DNA of 64,000 nt from Hyphomicrobium_A sp963776675 (GCA_963776675.1 CAVZNR010000049.1:124001-188000), one strand, 5' to 3'; counted from the stretch's first letter, positions 46,291 to 55,835 are shown. Translations and numbers: made by a program. Notes: generated from the letters alone by a model not told the origin.

Positions 46291-47722
46291 CTAGTCGCGG
46301 CTACCGAGCCGAGCGCTAGTCTGTTCCTCGCCCTTGCGCATGAGCGCCTCCACCAGCGGCGCCATGCGCGATCCAAGCGAACCCTTGACCATAACCACAT
46401 CGCCTGCGCGCACCTCGGCCAGAAGCGGCGCGGCGATCCCCTCCGAAGTCTCGGCCCAGCCGCCGCGCTTTGCGGCCGGCAGAGCCGAATGAAGCCGCTT
46501 CATCTGGGGCCCACAGGCAAAGACCAGATCGACATCGGCGGCGTCAACTGGTTCCTTGAGATCCTCGTGCAGACGCCCGGATTCAGCGCCCAATTCCAGC
46601 ATATCGCCAAGAACGGCAATGCGGCGCGGATTGGCGCCACGCGGCACCGTCGCCATTGCCGCCAGGGCCGAGCGCACGGAGGCGGGGTTGGCATTGTAGC
46701 TCTCGTCGATCAGCAGGATCGCGCCGTCCTCTAGCCTCACCGTAACGCGCGCACCGCGGCCTTCGGCAGCCGTCAGGCCGGCGAGGCCTTCGACCGCCTT
46801 TTCCACGTCGGCCCCGAGCGCGTCCAATGCGCCGACGACCGCGAGCGAGTTCTGCGCGATGTGGGCTCCGGGTGCGCCGACCCGGTAGGCGATGCGACGG
46901 TCAACAAGCCGCACCACGACATTCGTTCCATCGGGCTCGAGCGTGCACGCCTCGGGGCGCACATCGGCCGCCTGGCTGAGTCCGAAGGAGACGACGCGGG
47001 CGCCATGTGCGCGGGCGCGTTCGGCCAGAAGATCAAAGTAGGGATTGTCGCGATTGAGGATTGCCGTGCCGCCCGGCTCGAGACCCGAGAATATCTCGGC
47101 CTTGGCCTCCGCGATCCCCTCTACCGTGCCGAAATATTCCAGATGCACGGGCTCGACCGTGGTGATGACGGCAACGTGCGGACGCACGAGCTGTGTCAGC
47201 GGCGTGATCTCGCCAGCGTGGTTCATGCCGATCTCGAACACGCCGTAGCGTGCGTCCGCCGGCATGCGCGCAAGCGTCAACGGCACGCCCCAATGGTTGT
47301 TGAACGATTTCTCGGCCGCATGCGTGGCGCCGACAAGGGAGAGGCAGGCGCGCAGGGCCTCCTTGGTACCGGTCTTTCCGACGCTTCCTGTCACAGCAAC
47401 GATGCCGGCGTTGGAGCGCCGACGCGCCGCCCGCAGCGATTGCGCGCAGGCCTTCGAGCGGCTCTTCGACACGCAACAGCGCGCCGTCAGAGGCTTTGCG
47501 CGCGTAGCTGCGCTCGACCAGAGCTGCCGCTGCGCCGCGCTCAAAAGCGTTGGCGACGAAGGCGTGCCCGTCGCGCGCGTCGCGCAGGGCCACGAAGACC
47601 TCGCCCGCTCGCAACGAGCGCGTGTCGATGGAGAATCCGGTGATCGCAGCCGACGGTGCCCCCTCCGCCGTACCGCCGGCGGCGTCGACAAGCTCCTGCC
47701 ACGTCCACAACGCGTCACTCAT
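46291..47722 (-). CDS. murF: UDP-MurNAc-tripeptide--D-Ala-D-Ala ligase, frameshifted as given
   Basis: Adds the D-Ala-D-Ala dipeptide made by Ddl to the growing stem peptide. The N-terminal frame starts at ATG 47722 (MSDALWTWQELVDAAGGTAE, ITGFSIDTRSLRAGEVFVAL). The remainder, in another frame, has the ATP loop IVAVTGSVGKTGTKEALRA, NNHWGVPLTLARMP, FEIGMNHAGEI, TTVEPVHLEYFGTVEGIA and DESYNANPASVRSALAAMA. They join near 47425, where one extra base sits in GCGGCGCGTCGG. Correction yields 476 residues. Since MurF is essential, a consensus error is the likeliest cause. It starts 4 bp after the murE stop. Confidence 0.92.
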
Positions 47723-47726
47723 TCCG

Positions 47727-49166
47727 TCAGCCGGTCCCCAATGCCTTGCGAAGCTCCTCGTGATCCGAGAAGGGCAGCACCTTGTCGCCCACGATCTGAC
47801 CGGTTTCGTGACCTTTACCGGCAACGACGAGCACATCTCCAGGCTCGAGCATGGCGACACCGGCGCGGATGGCCTCCGCGCGATCCCCGATCTCGCGGGC
47901 GCCCTTGGCACCCGTCAGGATCTCGGCGCGGATCGCCTCGGGCTTCTCGGTGCGCGGATTATCGTCGGTCACGATAACGACGTCCGCCTTGTCGACGGCG
48001 ATGGCGCCCATCAGCGGCCGCTTGCCCTTGTCGCGGTCGCCGCCGCATCCGACGACGCAAATGAGCTTGCCGGTTGCGAAGGGGCGCAGTGCGGTGAGCA
48101 CGGCGGCGAGCGCCTCGGGCTTGTGCGCGTAATCGACGACGGCGAGCGCGCCGTCCACCTCCCCGACGATCTCGAGCCGACCTTTCACGCCGTGCAGATT
48201 CTGGAGGCTAGGCAGCACCCGACCAGCAGATTCGCCTGTCGCCACCGCAAGCCCGGCTGCGAGCAGCGCATTCGACGCCTGATACTCGCCCAATAGCGGC
48301 AGGCGCACGTCGTACACGCGGCCCTCGTGCCCAACCGACATGCGCTGTGCGAACCCTTCGCGCACCAACCGCTGCAGCTTGAGCCCCTCGCCCGCGCGGC
48401 CAACGGTCAAGACCCGACGCCCCCCGGCCGCCGCGATAACCTCGGCGCTCTCCTTGCTATCGGCATTGACCACGGCCACGCCGTCCTCGGGCAGCAACTC
48501 GCTGAAGAGACGCAGCTTGGCAGCCAGATAGGCCTCAATCGTCGGATGGTAGTCGAGATGGTCGCGGCCCAGATTGGTGAAGGCCGCAGCCTTGATCCTG
48601 ACGCCGTCTAGCCGGTGCTGGTCGAGACCGTGCGAGGAGGCCTCGATCGCCAGATGCGTGACGCCTTCCTCCGCCAACTCGGCAAGTATCTTATGGAGGG
48701 TGAGGGGGTCCGGCGTCGTTAGCGAGCCGTAGAGACTGCCTTCCGGCTTGACGACTCCAATGGTGCCGAGCGAAGCCGCCTGGTGCCCGAGCGCGGCGAA
48801 AATCTGCCTGGTAAAGTCGGCGACAGATGTTTTCCCGCTGGTGCCCGTAACCGCGACCACGGTCGCAGGCTGGGCCACGAAGAAATTGGCGGCCATCAGG
48901 GCGAGCGCGCGGCGCGGATCCTGCACCCGCAACACGGGCACGCCGACATCCCCGACTTGCGCGTCGGTGCCAACCACTACGGCCGCAACTCCCTTTGCGA
49001 CGGCATCGGCGATGAAGCGCGCGCCGTCAGCCTTGGTGCCGGAGATCGCAACGAATACGAACCCAGGCTCGACGCTGCGGCTGTCAGCGGAGAGGCCCGT
49101 GATCTCTAGGTTTCCGGCGTCCTCAGGAACGGTGACGTCGGCCCCTATGAGGGAGGAGAGGAGCAT
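47727..49166 (-). CDS. murE: UDP-MurNAc-L-Ala-D-Glu--diaminopimelate ligase
   Basis: Adds meso-diaminopimelate to the stem peptide. The 479-residue protein shows ITGLSADSRSVEPGFVFVAI, the ATP loop VAVTGTSGKTSVADFTRQIF, LTTPDPLTLHKILAELAEEG, AIEASSHGLDQHRLDGV, FTNLGRDHLDYHPTIEAYLAAK and VVDYAHKPEALAAVL. The substrate-selecting motif DNPRTEKPEAI (DNPR) indicates meso-DAP rather than lysine. It lies between ftsI and murF. Confidence 0.97.
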   Translation of the reverse strand: MLLSSLIGADVTVPEDAGNLEITGLSADSRSVEPGFVFVAISGTKADGARFIADAVAKGVAAVVVGTDAQVGDVGVPVLRVQDPRRALALMAANFFVAQPATVVAVTGTSGKTSVADFTRQIFAALGHQAASLGTIGVVKPEGSLYGSLTTPDPLTLHKILAELAEEGVTHLAIEASSHGLDQHRLDGVRIKAAAFTNLGRDHLDYHPTIEAYLAAKLRLFSELLPEDGVAVVNADSKESAEVIAAAGGRRVLTVGRAGEGLKLQRLVREGFAQRMSVGHEGRVYDVRLPLLGEYQASNALLAAGLAVATGESAGRVLPSLQNLHGVKGRLEIVGEVDGALAVVDYAHKPEALAAVLTALRPFATGKLICVVGCGGDRDKGKRPLMGAIAVDKADVVIVTDDNPRTEKPEAIRAEILTGAKGAREIGDRAEAIRAGVAMLEPGDVLVVAGKGHETGQIVGDKVLPFSDHEELRKALGTG

Positions 49167-49214
49167 GGGGAGCCTGCTTGGCGCACGAGGGCGGCGGACG
49201 CCGTTAGGGTTGCG

Positions 49215-50939
49215 TCATCGAGCTTCATATTTTGCGGGCGAAGTGGCGTCAAACGCCATGCCGGGCATGGATGCGGTTTGGTCGGCCGGCATGATGCCGA
49301 GAAGCGGTCCGATACGGCCCACGATTTGCCCCGCCGTGGGCGCCGCATTGAGACCCGCAACCACCTCGCCGGACGCCGCCGCCGTAGGCTTTGGCTCGAA
49401 CAATAGAACAAAAACGAGATACTTCGGCTCGTTCATGGGAAAAGCGGCGAGGAAGGACGAAATAACCGCTTTCTTGCGGTAGCCGCCGGGCCCTGGAATC
49501 TCGGCCGTGCCGGTCTTGCCCCCCACCAGATAGCCGGGAACGTCGGCGCGGTTTCCTGTGCCCGCCCGGTCAGCGACGTTGCGGCGCATCAGTTGCCTGA
49601 GGCTGGCGCTCGTTGCGGCCTCGATCAATGGGACGTTCACGTGCCCGGCGTCGGGCTGATGCTTGATGAAGGTCGGCAATACGCGATTGCCGCCGTTCAA
49701 CAGCGCGCAGGCGGCGGCCGCGAACTGTAGCGGAGCAACGGCGAGCCCATGACCGAAGCCAATCGTCATTGTCTCGACCTCGCGCCAATGGTCAGGCACC
49801 TGAGGAGCGGCGACGGGACCTGCCTCTGTCTTTATCGGATCGAGAAGCTGCATCCGGCGCAGGAACGCCTGTTGGTGCTCAGGACCAGCCATCACGGCGA
49901 GCTTGGCAGCGCCCACATTGGAGGAATGGATGAAAATCTCGGCCACCGACAACGGCCGGCCCAGAGGATGCAGGTCTTTGATAGTAAAGCGACCCGCGGT
50001 GAGCGGCGCGCGCACGTCGACTTGCGTATCGACCGTGACGAGGCCTGCGTCGAGCGCCATGGCGACGGTCGCCGTCTTGAATACGGAGCCAAGCTCGAAG
50101 GTGCTGCCCGCGACCCTGTCGGCGCGGCGCGGCTCCAGGCTCATCGAGGGATAGGCCGGATCGACCTCGGGCAGGGATGCCGATGCCAGAATCTCGCCCG
50201 TCTTGATGTCGAGCACGAGTCCGGCCGCGCCCTTCGCCTCGAAGCGCTCGACCGCGCTCTCCAGCTCGGCCTCGACGGCGTGCTGCACGCCGATGTCGAG
50301 CGACAGACGCACGGGCGCCCGCTCGGCAAGCGTCGCTCCCTCCACCGCCTCGACGCCGACCACCTCGTCGACATAGCGCTCGATGCCGGCGACGCCTTTG
50401 TTGTCGATGTTGACGTAGCCGAGCACGTGGCCGGCAAGCGCGCCTCCGGGATAGGCGCGGCGTAGCTCGCGCCGGAAGTCGAGACCCGGCAGGCCGAGGT
50501 TGTGCACGGCCTGCGCCGTCTTGGGCGAGAGCCCACGCCGGATCCACACGAAGCGGCGGGAGCGGTCGGAGAGATCCTTCCTCAGCGCGTCTCCGTCGAG
50601 ATCCGAGAACACGGTGCGCAGCTTTTCCACCACCTCGTCGCGATCGAGCACGTGGGCGGGATCGGCGAACAGCGAGTATGCCTCGACGTCGGTGGCGAGT
50701 AGCCGTCCGTTGCGATCGACGATGTCGGGGCGAGCAAAGCTCTGATCGACCGTAGCGGCGAACGAGGAGGACAGCTCGAACTGGCCCGAAAGCGCCAGTC
50801 GTACGAGCTGAGCCGCCACCGCGGCAAACGCCAGCAGGACGACCAGCATTGCAATGAGGGTGCGTAAGGGGCGATTGGCGCCCGTCGGACGCTCGTCACC
50901 GGGCGGCTGACCCCATCGCTGCGAGGCGGAACTAGCCAT
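49215..50939 (-). CDS. ftsI: FtsI, septal class B penicillin-binding protein (PBP3)
   Basis: Transpeptidase that cross-links septal peptidoglycan together with FtsW. The 574-residue protein has a cytoplasmic head, one membrane helix (LRTLIAMLVVLLAFAAVAAQ), the pedestal domain (RPDIVDRNGRLLATDVEAY, YPGGALAGHVLGYVN), and a transpeptidase domain with the active-site serine motif FELGSVFKT (SxxK), HSSNVGAAKL (SxN) and GGKTGTAEIP (KTG). It starts immediately after ftsL. Confidence 0.96.
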   Translation of the reverse strand: MASSASQRWGQPPGDERPTGANRPLRTLIAMLVVLLAFAAVAAQLVRLALSGQFELSSSFAATVDQSFARPDIVDRNGRLLATDVEAYSLFADPAHVLDRDEVVEKLRTVFSDLDGDALRKDLSDRSRRFVWIRRGLSPKTAQAVHNLGLPGLDFRRELRRAYPGGALAGHVLGYVNIDNKGVAGIERYVDEVVGVEAVEGATLAERAPVRLSLDIGVQHAVEAELESAVERFEAKGAAGLVLDIKTGEILASASLPEVDPAYPSMSLEPRRADRVAGSTFELGSVFKTATVAMALDAGLVTVDTQVDVRAPLTAGRFTIKDLHPLGRPLSVAEIFIHSSNVGAAKLAVMAGPEHQQAFLRRMQLLDPIKTEAGPVAAPQVPDHWREVETMTIGFGHGLAVAPLQFAAAACALLNGGNRVLPTFIKHQPDAGHVNVPLIEAATSASLRQLMRRNVADRAGTGNRADVPGYLVGGKTGTAEIPGPGGYRKKAVISSFLAAFPMNEPKYLVFVLLFEPKPTAAASGEVVAGLNAAPTAGQIVGRIGPLLGIMPADQTASMPGMAFDATSPAKYEAR

Positions 50940-50940
50940 C

Positions 50941-51261
50941 TCAGTTCCTCCGCACCGAGCCGGTCAGAAGCTCCTCTTTCTCACCGAGCGCTCTCGCCAC
51001 GGCCTCTTCCGGGCTCGCTACGAGTTGCCGCTCGGAAGTAGGCACCAGTCCCTGTGCCCGCGCCAAGGGCTCGATGCGCTCGGGCCGCGCAAGATGCGCG
51101 CGCTCCGCCTTCAATACGGCGATGTCGCCGCGCGCGTTTTCGATCGCGCGCTCCTTCTCCTGGAGGCGCTGATCCATCAACCGCGTGTCGTAATTGATGC
51201 CATAGAGCACAAAGGCGCTCGCCAGCGTGAGCGCCATGATCCCGAGGTTCAGCGTACGCAT
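50941..51261 (-). CDS. ftsL: FtsL-like cell division protein
   Basis: A small bitopic protein in the usual ftsL position between rsmH and ftsI. It has 106 residues from ATG 51261, five bases after GGAGGGG: a membrane helix (LNLGIMALTLASAFVLYGI) followed by a periplasmic coiled coil (MDQRLQEKERAIENARGDIA, VLKAERAHLARPERIEPLA). Sequence similarity in this family is low, so the assignment rests on topology and position. Two residues more are possible from GTG 51267. Confidence 0.85.
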   Translation of the reverse strand: MRTLNLGIMALTLASAFVLYGINYDTRLMDQRLQEKERAIENARGDIAVLKAERAHLARPERIEPLARAQGLVPTSERQLVASPEEAVARALGEKEELLTGSVRRN

Positions 51262-51281
51262 CGACACCCCTCCAACGCGTC

Positions 51282-52313
51282 CTACGACGAGACCGACGGC
51301 AAACCTGCGAGGATCGCATCGAGCGGCCAGGCTGGCGCCTCGGTGCGCACTGCGACCCTTGCCCGTGCCGATCTGGCGCGCGGGTTCACCTGCAGTTCTC
51401 CTTTCGAAGGAGTTAACGGACGGGGGTTAACAATCCGGAAACTTGGCGGCTCGGATTTTATGGATTGTTCGGGAAGGTGCCGGGAGGCACGCGCCTCCTT
51501 GCCCGCGCGCTCGGCCAAAAACCTTTTCACTATGCGGTCTTCCAGCGAGTGGAACGTTACGACCACCAGCCGCCCGCCAGGCTTCAGACATCGTTCGGCA
51601 GCGCCGAGCCCACGTGCCAGCTCGCCAAGCTCGTCGTTCACGTAGATGCGCAACGCCTGGAAGGTGCGAGTGGCCGGGTGGCGGCCGTCGGCCTTGCGTC
51701 CACCGAGCACCCGCGCGACGAGATCGGCGAGGGCCTTGGTGGTCTGCAGCGGCGCGTCGGCTCTTGCCGCAACAATGGCGCGGGAGATCGCGCGGGAGCG
51801 GCGCTCCTCGCCGAGCACGTAGAAAATATTCGCGAGCGTTTCCTCATCGGTCTTGTTGACGACATCTGCGGCCGTCGCGCCGTGACGCGACATGCGCATG
51901 TCGAGCGGTCCGTCCGTTTGAAAGGAGAAGCCGCGCTCGGGCTGGTCGAGTTGCATGGAGGAGACGCCGATATCCAGCACCACGCCGTCGACAGGGGCGA
52001 AGCCCTCCCGCTCAGCGACGACGTCCAGAGTGCTGAAAGGCGCCTCGACCGCCGTCAATCGCCCGGGAAATGCTGCGCCGATCTCATCGGCGCGCGCGAT
52101 CGCGGTCGGATCCCGGTCTATCGCCAGAACACGGCAGCGGGCCGCTTCGAGAACGCCGCGCGTATAGCCGCCAGCTCCGAACGTGCCGTCGATGTAGGCT
52201 TCGCCGTTCTTTGGATCTAACTGCGCGAGAACCTGCGAAAGCAGCACGGGGACGTGATGCGCGGACTCTGGCTCAGTGGGTGTACCCACTGGCCGGTCGC
52301 GTCGCACCATCAT
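51282..52313 (-). CDS. rsmH: 16S rRNA (cytosine(1402)-N(4))-methyltransferase
   Basis: Methylates C1402 of 16S rRNA in the P-site. The 343-residue protein has HHVPVLLSQVLAQLDPKNGE, the SAM region YIDGTFGAGGYTRGVLEAA, DGVVLDIGVSSMQLDQPERG, FSFQTDGPLDMRMS, AEEIL-type region replaced here by DEETLANIFYVLGEERRS, and the C-terminal LVVVTFHSLEDRIVKRFL. It overlaps mraZ by 4 nt (ATGA), as is usual for the pair. Confidence 0.96.
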   Translation of the reverse strand: MMVRRDRPVGTPTEPESAHHVPVLLSQVLAQLDPKNGEAYIDGTFGAGGYTRGVLEAARCRVLAIDRDPTAIARADEIGAAFPGRLTAVEAPFSTLDVVAEREGFAPVDGVVLDIGVSSMQLDQPERGFSFQTDGPLDMRMSRHGATAADVVNKTDEETLANIFYVLGEERRSRAISRAIVAARADAPLQTTKALADLVARVLGGRKADGRHPATRTFQALRIYVNDELGELARGLGAAERCLKPGGRLVVVTFHSLEDRIVKRFLAERAGKEARASRHLPEQSIKSEPPSFRIVNPRPLTPSKGELQVNPRARSARARVAVRTEAPAWPLDAILAGLPSVSS

Positions 52314-52819
52314 CCCCGTGCTCCTTCGCTTCCGTCATCCCCCGAAGAGGATTGACGGTTCCCCGCGCCGAAGAGCTTTCGAGTGTGTTGCACTTTTTCA
52401 CGTGCGCGCTCGCGCCGATCGGCGAAGCGGCCAGGCTCCCACATCTGAAACTTGTCACCAAGGCCGACAAACGTGACCTGGGTGGTGAAGCCGGCGTGCG
52501 CACGAAGGTTCTCAGGAAGGCTGATGCGGCCGTCCCCATCAATCGTGAGGACTTGGACATCGCCGTAGAGCGCGACAGAGAGCTCATCGCGCTCGTCCGA
52601 ATAGTCCGGCAGGCCCGCGAGAAGCCCATCGATCTTTTTCGCAAGTCTTTCGCCGCCTGCATCGAGTGCCGGAGCCTCGAGTGCGGGGTAGCAGTAGATG
52701 CCTCCGGCGCTGCCGTGGGCATAGCCGTCGCGCTCGAGAACGGCGCGAAAGGGCGCAGGGATCGAAACGCGGCCTTTGGCGTCGATCTTGTTTGTGAATG
52801 TCGAGACAAAGCGCTCCAT
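52310..52819 (-). CDS. mraZ: MraZ transcriptional regulator
   Basis: AbrB/SpoVT-fold DNA-binding protein that represses the dcw cluster in E. coli. From ATG 52819 the 169-residue protein begins FVSTFTNKIDAKGRVSIPAP, followed by a second AbrB-like half (VQVLTIDGDGRISLPENLRA, GLGDKFQMWEPGRF). Two DXXGR motifs (DAKGR and DGDGR) are present as expected. A polar tail of about 25 residues ends the protein. First gene of the cluster. Confidence 0.94.
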   Translation of the reverse strand: MERFVSTFTNKIDAKGRVSIPAPFRAVLERDGYAHGSAGGIYCYPALEAPALDAGGERLAKKIDGLLAGLPDYSDERDELSVALYGDVQVLTIDGDGRISLPENLRAHAGFTTQVTFVGLGDKFQMWEPGRFADRRERAREKVQHTRKLFGAGNRQSSSGDDGSEGARG

Positions 52820-53156
52820 CCCCCTCGTATCCTCGCGCACTAAGTCACTGACACTACTGCATTTTTAAACCCGTCCCACCGGCGGGGCCGTGGCGGTCGC
52901 CCGGGCCTTGGCCCTCTTTATTCAAGGCCGGCGCCCTGCCACGTTCCCTGCCCGGTGCGGACGGGCACTCATGGGATCGCATGGGATTTTCTGGTCGTCA
53001 ATGGTCTCTTAACCAATTTTCGTGGGCAGACGCCATATTCGCATGGGCGCAAAGGCCGGGGATAAGGGGGACAGCGGGGAAAACCTGCATCCGCCGCCCC
53101 TTCCGGGGTCGTGGTAGAATTGCCACCGCGCGAGGGAAATTGTGGGGGGCGTGGGG
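52820..53156. other. mraZ / hydrolase divergent intergenic region
   Basis: About 340 bp without a gene, holding the dcw promoter region, the TGGGA repeats at 52972-52994 and the promoter of the hydrolase gene. No other structure was recognised. Confidence 0.4.
52969..52998 (-). promoter_or_regulatory. Candidate MraZ box upstream of mraZ
   Basis: Three repeats with 10-bp period, TGGGA-N5-TGGGA-N5-TGG, start at 52972, 52982 and 52992, about 150 bp before the mraZ start. MraZ in other bacteria binds TGGGN repeats spaced by five bases. Here they read on the plus strand, opposite to the gene, so the assignment is tentative. Confidence 0.35.
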
Positions 53157-54125
53157 ATGACGGCGTGCAGCCGGCCGGCGGGCCGACGGGTTCAATGCGC
53201 AACCCTGCGCGCCGCAGCCGCCAAAGTGATTCTGAAAGCCCTGCTGGCGGCGATCATCGCCACGATGTACACAGCCGGCGCGCACGCCAAGGCCTACCGA
53301 ATCGCTCTGCACGCACCCGGCCAGGCGCCCACCATCCTCTACGCGGAGGAGTACGGACACGGGCAGCCCATCCTGCTCGTGCACGGGCTCGGCGCCTCGA
53401 CCTTCACCTGGCGCCACATCGTGCGCCCGCTCGCACGGCACAATCGCGTCATCGCGCTCGACCTCAAGGGCTTCGGCCGCTCCGACAAACGCTTCGGCAC
53501 GCGCTATTCCGCCGCCGACCAGGCCGCCCTCGTCGCCGCCTTCATCGCCAAGCGCAACCTCGACGGCGTGATCCTCGTCGGCCATTCGTTCGGCGGCACG
53601 GTGGCGCTGCTCACCGCGCTCAGGCTCGCGCGCGAGCCGTGGCGCATCGCGCGCCTCGTCGTCATCGACGCGCCCGCGCTCAAACAGGACTACGGCGCCG
53701 CCGCCGAGCTCTTACGCATCCCCGGACTTCCCTACGTCGCCATGACGATCACGCTGCCCGAGCTCATGGCGCGGCTCCTGCTACGCGCCGTCAGCGCGCC
53801 GGGACGCGTGGTGCCTGAGCGCGATATCCGCGGCTATGCGGCGCCCTTCTATGACCTGGGCAGCCGCCACGCCTTCATCGAAACGGCGCAGGCGATCTTC
53901 GAGCACAACCGCCGCGGCATGGGCAAACGCTACCGCGCGATTCCTCAGCCGACGCTGCTCGTGTGGTGCCGGCGCGATCGCATCGTGCCGCTGCGGACGG
54001 GTCGCAGGCTTGCCCGCCTCCTGCCCAACGCCAGGCTTGCGGTGCTGGGCGGATGCAATCATCTTCCCCAGGACGAGGTGCCGGGCGCGCTGCTGGCCAA
54101 GCTGCGGCCGTTCATAAACCCCTGA
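53157..54125 (+). CDS. Alpha/beta-hydrolase with signal peptide
   Basis: A 322-residue hydrolase. It has a possible signal or anchor (AKVILKALLAAIIATMYTAG, AHAKA) and the core fold HGQPILLVHGLGASTFTW (oxyanion HG), the nucleophile elbow ILVGHSFGGTVALL (GHSFG), the acid in LLVWCRRDRIVPLRTG, and the final His in GGCNHLPQDE. The substrate is unknown; export suggests an envelope or extracellular ester. ATG 53157 follows a G-rich ribosome-binding region. Neighbours give no clue. Confidence 0.8.
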   Translation: MTACSRPAGRRVQCATLRAAAAKVILKALLAAIIATMYTAGAHAKAYRIALHAPGQAPTILYAEEYGHGQPILLVHGLGASTFTWRHIVRPLARHNRVIALDLKGFGRSDKRFGTRYSAADQAALVAAFIAKRNLDGVILVGHSFGGTVALLTALRLAREPWRIARLVVIDAPALKQDYGAAAELLRIPGLPYVAMTITLPELMARLLLRAVSAPGRVVPERDIRGYAAPFYDLGSRHAFIETAQAIFEHNRRGMGKRYRAIPQPTLLVWCRRDRIVPLRTGRRLARLLPNARLAVLGGCNHLPQDEVPGALLAKLRPFINP

Positions 54126-54201
54126 TTTATCGGCAAAACTCGCAACCCAGCGCAACGGGCCGGGCCGAGCCACAGACGATCCAGCGACGAAGGAGACGGC
54201 A

Positions 54202-54624
54202 ATGGCAGACGCGCGCGCCCCGAACGTCCGCTCGATGTGCGCCATCGGCCAGCGCGGCCAGCTCGGCCTCCACGGCGTGCTGCCGTGGGAAGGCAACAAG
54301 GGGCCCGAGTACAAGGCCGACGTCGCGCGCTTCTTTGAGGAGACGCGCGGGCACGTGATCATGGCGGGCCCGAAGACCACCGGCGCCATCCCCGACTTCG
54401 CGCGCGCCGACCGCACCATCGTGGTGCTGCGCTCGCACATGGTGCCGGAGGAGATCCTGGCTCAGTACGCCGACCGCGTCGTCTTCATCGGCGGCGGCCC
54501 GCCGGTGTGGGACGTGTATGCGCCCTTCATCCAGCACTGGGACGTGACGCGACTGCCCTACGACGGCGAGGCCGACCGCTGGTTCAATCCAGCGTGGCTC
54601 GTCGCCGCGCAGGGCAAGACGTGA
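54202..54624 (+). CDS. Short dihydrofolate reductase-like protein
   Basis: A 140-residue paralogue of DHFR. It keeps the glycine/tryptophan loop GQRGQLGLHGVLPWEG, the acidic position in KADVARFFEE, NADPH-site-like HVIMAGPKT and the glycine triplet in VVFIGGGPPVWDVYAPF. It is about 20 to 40 residues shorter than FolA, mainly through loss of the middle segment, and has a small insertion after the Trp. True DHFR activity is uncertain; a related reductase or a regulatory role is possible. It starts 77 bp after the hydrolase gene and may be co-transcribed. Confidence 0.75.
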   Translation: MADARAPNVRSMCAIGQRGQLGLHGVLPWEGNKGPEYKADVARFFEETRGHVIMAGPKTTGAIPDFARADRTIVVLRSHMVPEEILAQYADRVVFIGGGPPVWDVYAPFIQHWDVTRLPYDGEADRWFNPAWLVAAQGKT

Positions 54625-54641
54625 GGAGGCTTAGCTCAGCT

Positions 54642-54968
54642 TCAGCGGCAGCAGCGACGGCCGCCCCAGTAGCCGCGCGGATAATAGCGCACGCCGCGCG
54701 GGTAGCCGCGGAAGCGGCGCGGGTAGTACGTGCCCTGCGGACCGACGATGTAGCCCGGCGGACAATAGCGATAGAGCGGGCGCGGGTAGTAGGCGTAGGC
54801 CGGCGGCACGACGTAGACGACGGGCGGCCCGTAGTAGCGGCGCGGGTAGAGCGGCGCGTAGTCGCGATACCAACGATAGCTCCGCCAAGCGGCGGCCGGT
54901 TCGACGCTGACGGCGAGCGTCGAGAAGCTCGCCACCGCGATAGTGAGTGCCAGGAACGCCTTACGCAT
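54642..54968 (-). CDS. Secreted Tyr/Pro/Arg-rich protein, function unknown
   Basis: A 108-residue protein with a signal peptide (MRKAFLALTIAVASFSTLAV, ending near AAA), then low-complexity sequence dominated by Tyr, Pro, Arg and Gly (YRWYRDYAPLYPRRYYGPP, YYPRGYWGGRRCCR). Small proteins of this composition are common in Hyphomicrobiales and are predicted to be exported; none of this type has a function I can cite with confidence. It is convergent with the DHFR-like gene, 17 bp apart. Confidence 0.72.
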   Translation of the reverse strand: MRKAFLALTIAVASFSTLAVSVEPAAAWRSYRWYRDYAPLYPRRYYGPPVVYVVPPAYAYYPRPLYRYCPPGYIVGPQGTYYPRRFRGYPRGVRYYPRGYWGGRRCCR

Positions 54969-55421
54969 GTCGCCCTCCGATGAATTTGGCGGCGACGCTA
55001 GTCCTCATCGTTTGCGGAGGGCTTGCAGAATTAGCGACAATTCGCGCGACGGATCGGACGTGGTTAAGCGCGGGTTTGCGCGCGGCAAAAAACGCGACCG
55101 AAGGCGTCGGCGACGCGCGATGTGTTGCATCGGCAGCGTTGCGCTGTGGTGCCAAACCGTCACCCGTCAAAGCGCTATGCCAGCGCGTCATGAGGCGACA
55201 AACCGGCATGCCCGGCGGACAAGGCGGCATGCCAGGGAGAGAAGACGATATGCCGGGGGCGTTAGCGGAGGCGGGGAGTTTCGAGCGGGGATAAGGGGGA
55301 GCAACTTGGTTGGGAAGCGGACGTGCGCGGCGGGAGCACGGTTGAGCCCGGTGGCGCGATGCCGTGTTCGAATGCTCTGGTCCGCTAGGCCATCAATAGC
55401 CGCCGTCGGCCAAATGGAGCG
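54969..55421. other. Region without a convincing gene
   Basis: About 450 bp. Open frames are Arg- and Gly-rich without recognisable domains. A short direct repeat, GGCATGCC(C/A)GG, occurs near 55206 and 55227, followed by ATGCCGGGGG at 55250. It may be decayed DNA next to the truncated E1-beta gene. Confidence 0.4.
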
Positions 55422-55775
55422 ATGGACGCCTCACTGATCGTCGGCTCAGTGCGCAAGACCGGACGCCTCGTCACTATCGATACCGGCTATGTGCGCTACG
55501 GGATCGGAAGCGAGATCGTTGCCAGTGTGAGCGCGGAGGCCTTTGGCTCACTGCGCAGCGCCCCTTTGCGTCTGGGTCTACCGGACTATCCCACGCCGAG
55601 TTCGCGTGGCATGATCGCCAATTACTACCCGAATGCTGATAGCATTATCGAACGTGTGGGGACGCTCGTCGGGGTGGCCCGCGGGCCTCTCGATGCGGCA
55701 CTTGCGACACTTTCCGAGCAACGCAAGAGCATCCCCATCGACGTGCCAGACCCCTTTTTCAAGGGCCCGTTCTGA
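55422..55775 (+). pseudogene. C-terminal fragment of a 2-oxoacid dehydrogenase E1-beta subunit
   Basis: The 117 residues match only the transketolase C-terminal domain of E1-beta subunits: MDASLIVGSVRKTGRLV, then IDTGYVRYGIGSEIVASV, AEAFGSLRSAPLRLGLPD and NADSIIERV. A full E1-beta has about 330 residues and an N-terminal pyrimidine-binding domain that is missing. Homology begins at the ATG, and in-frame sequence upstream is unrelated, so the gene was cut here. An IS1182-type element lies 60 bp downstream. An expressed short protein cannot be excluded. Confidence 0.6.
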
Positions 55776-55835
55776 TCGAAACGCGGTCACAGCTCAATTT
55801 TGTCGCTGGGCCTCAGCGCAAGCCCGATCGGAGAC

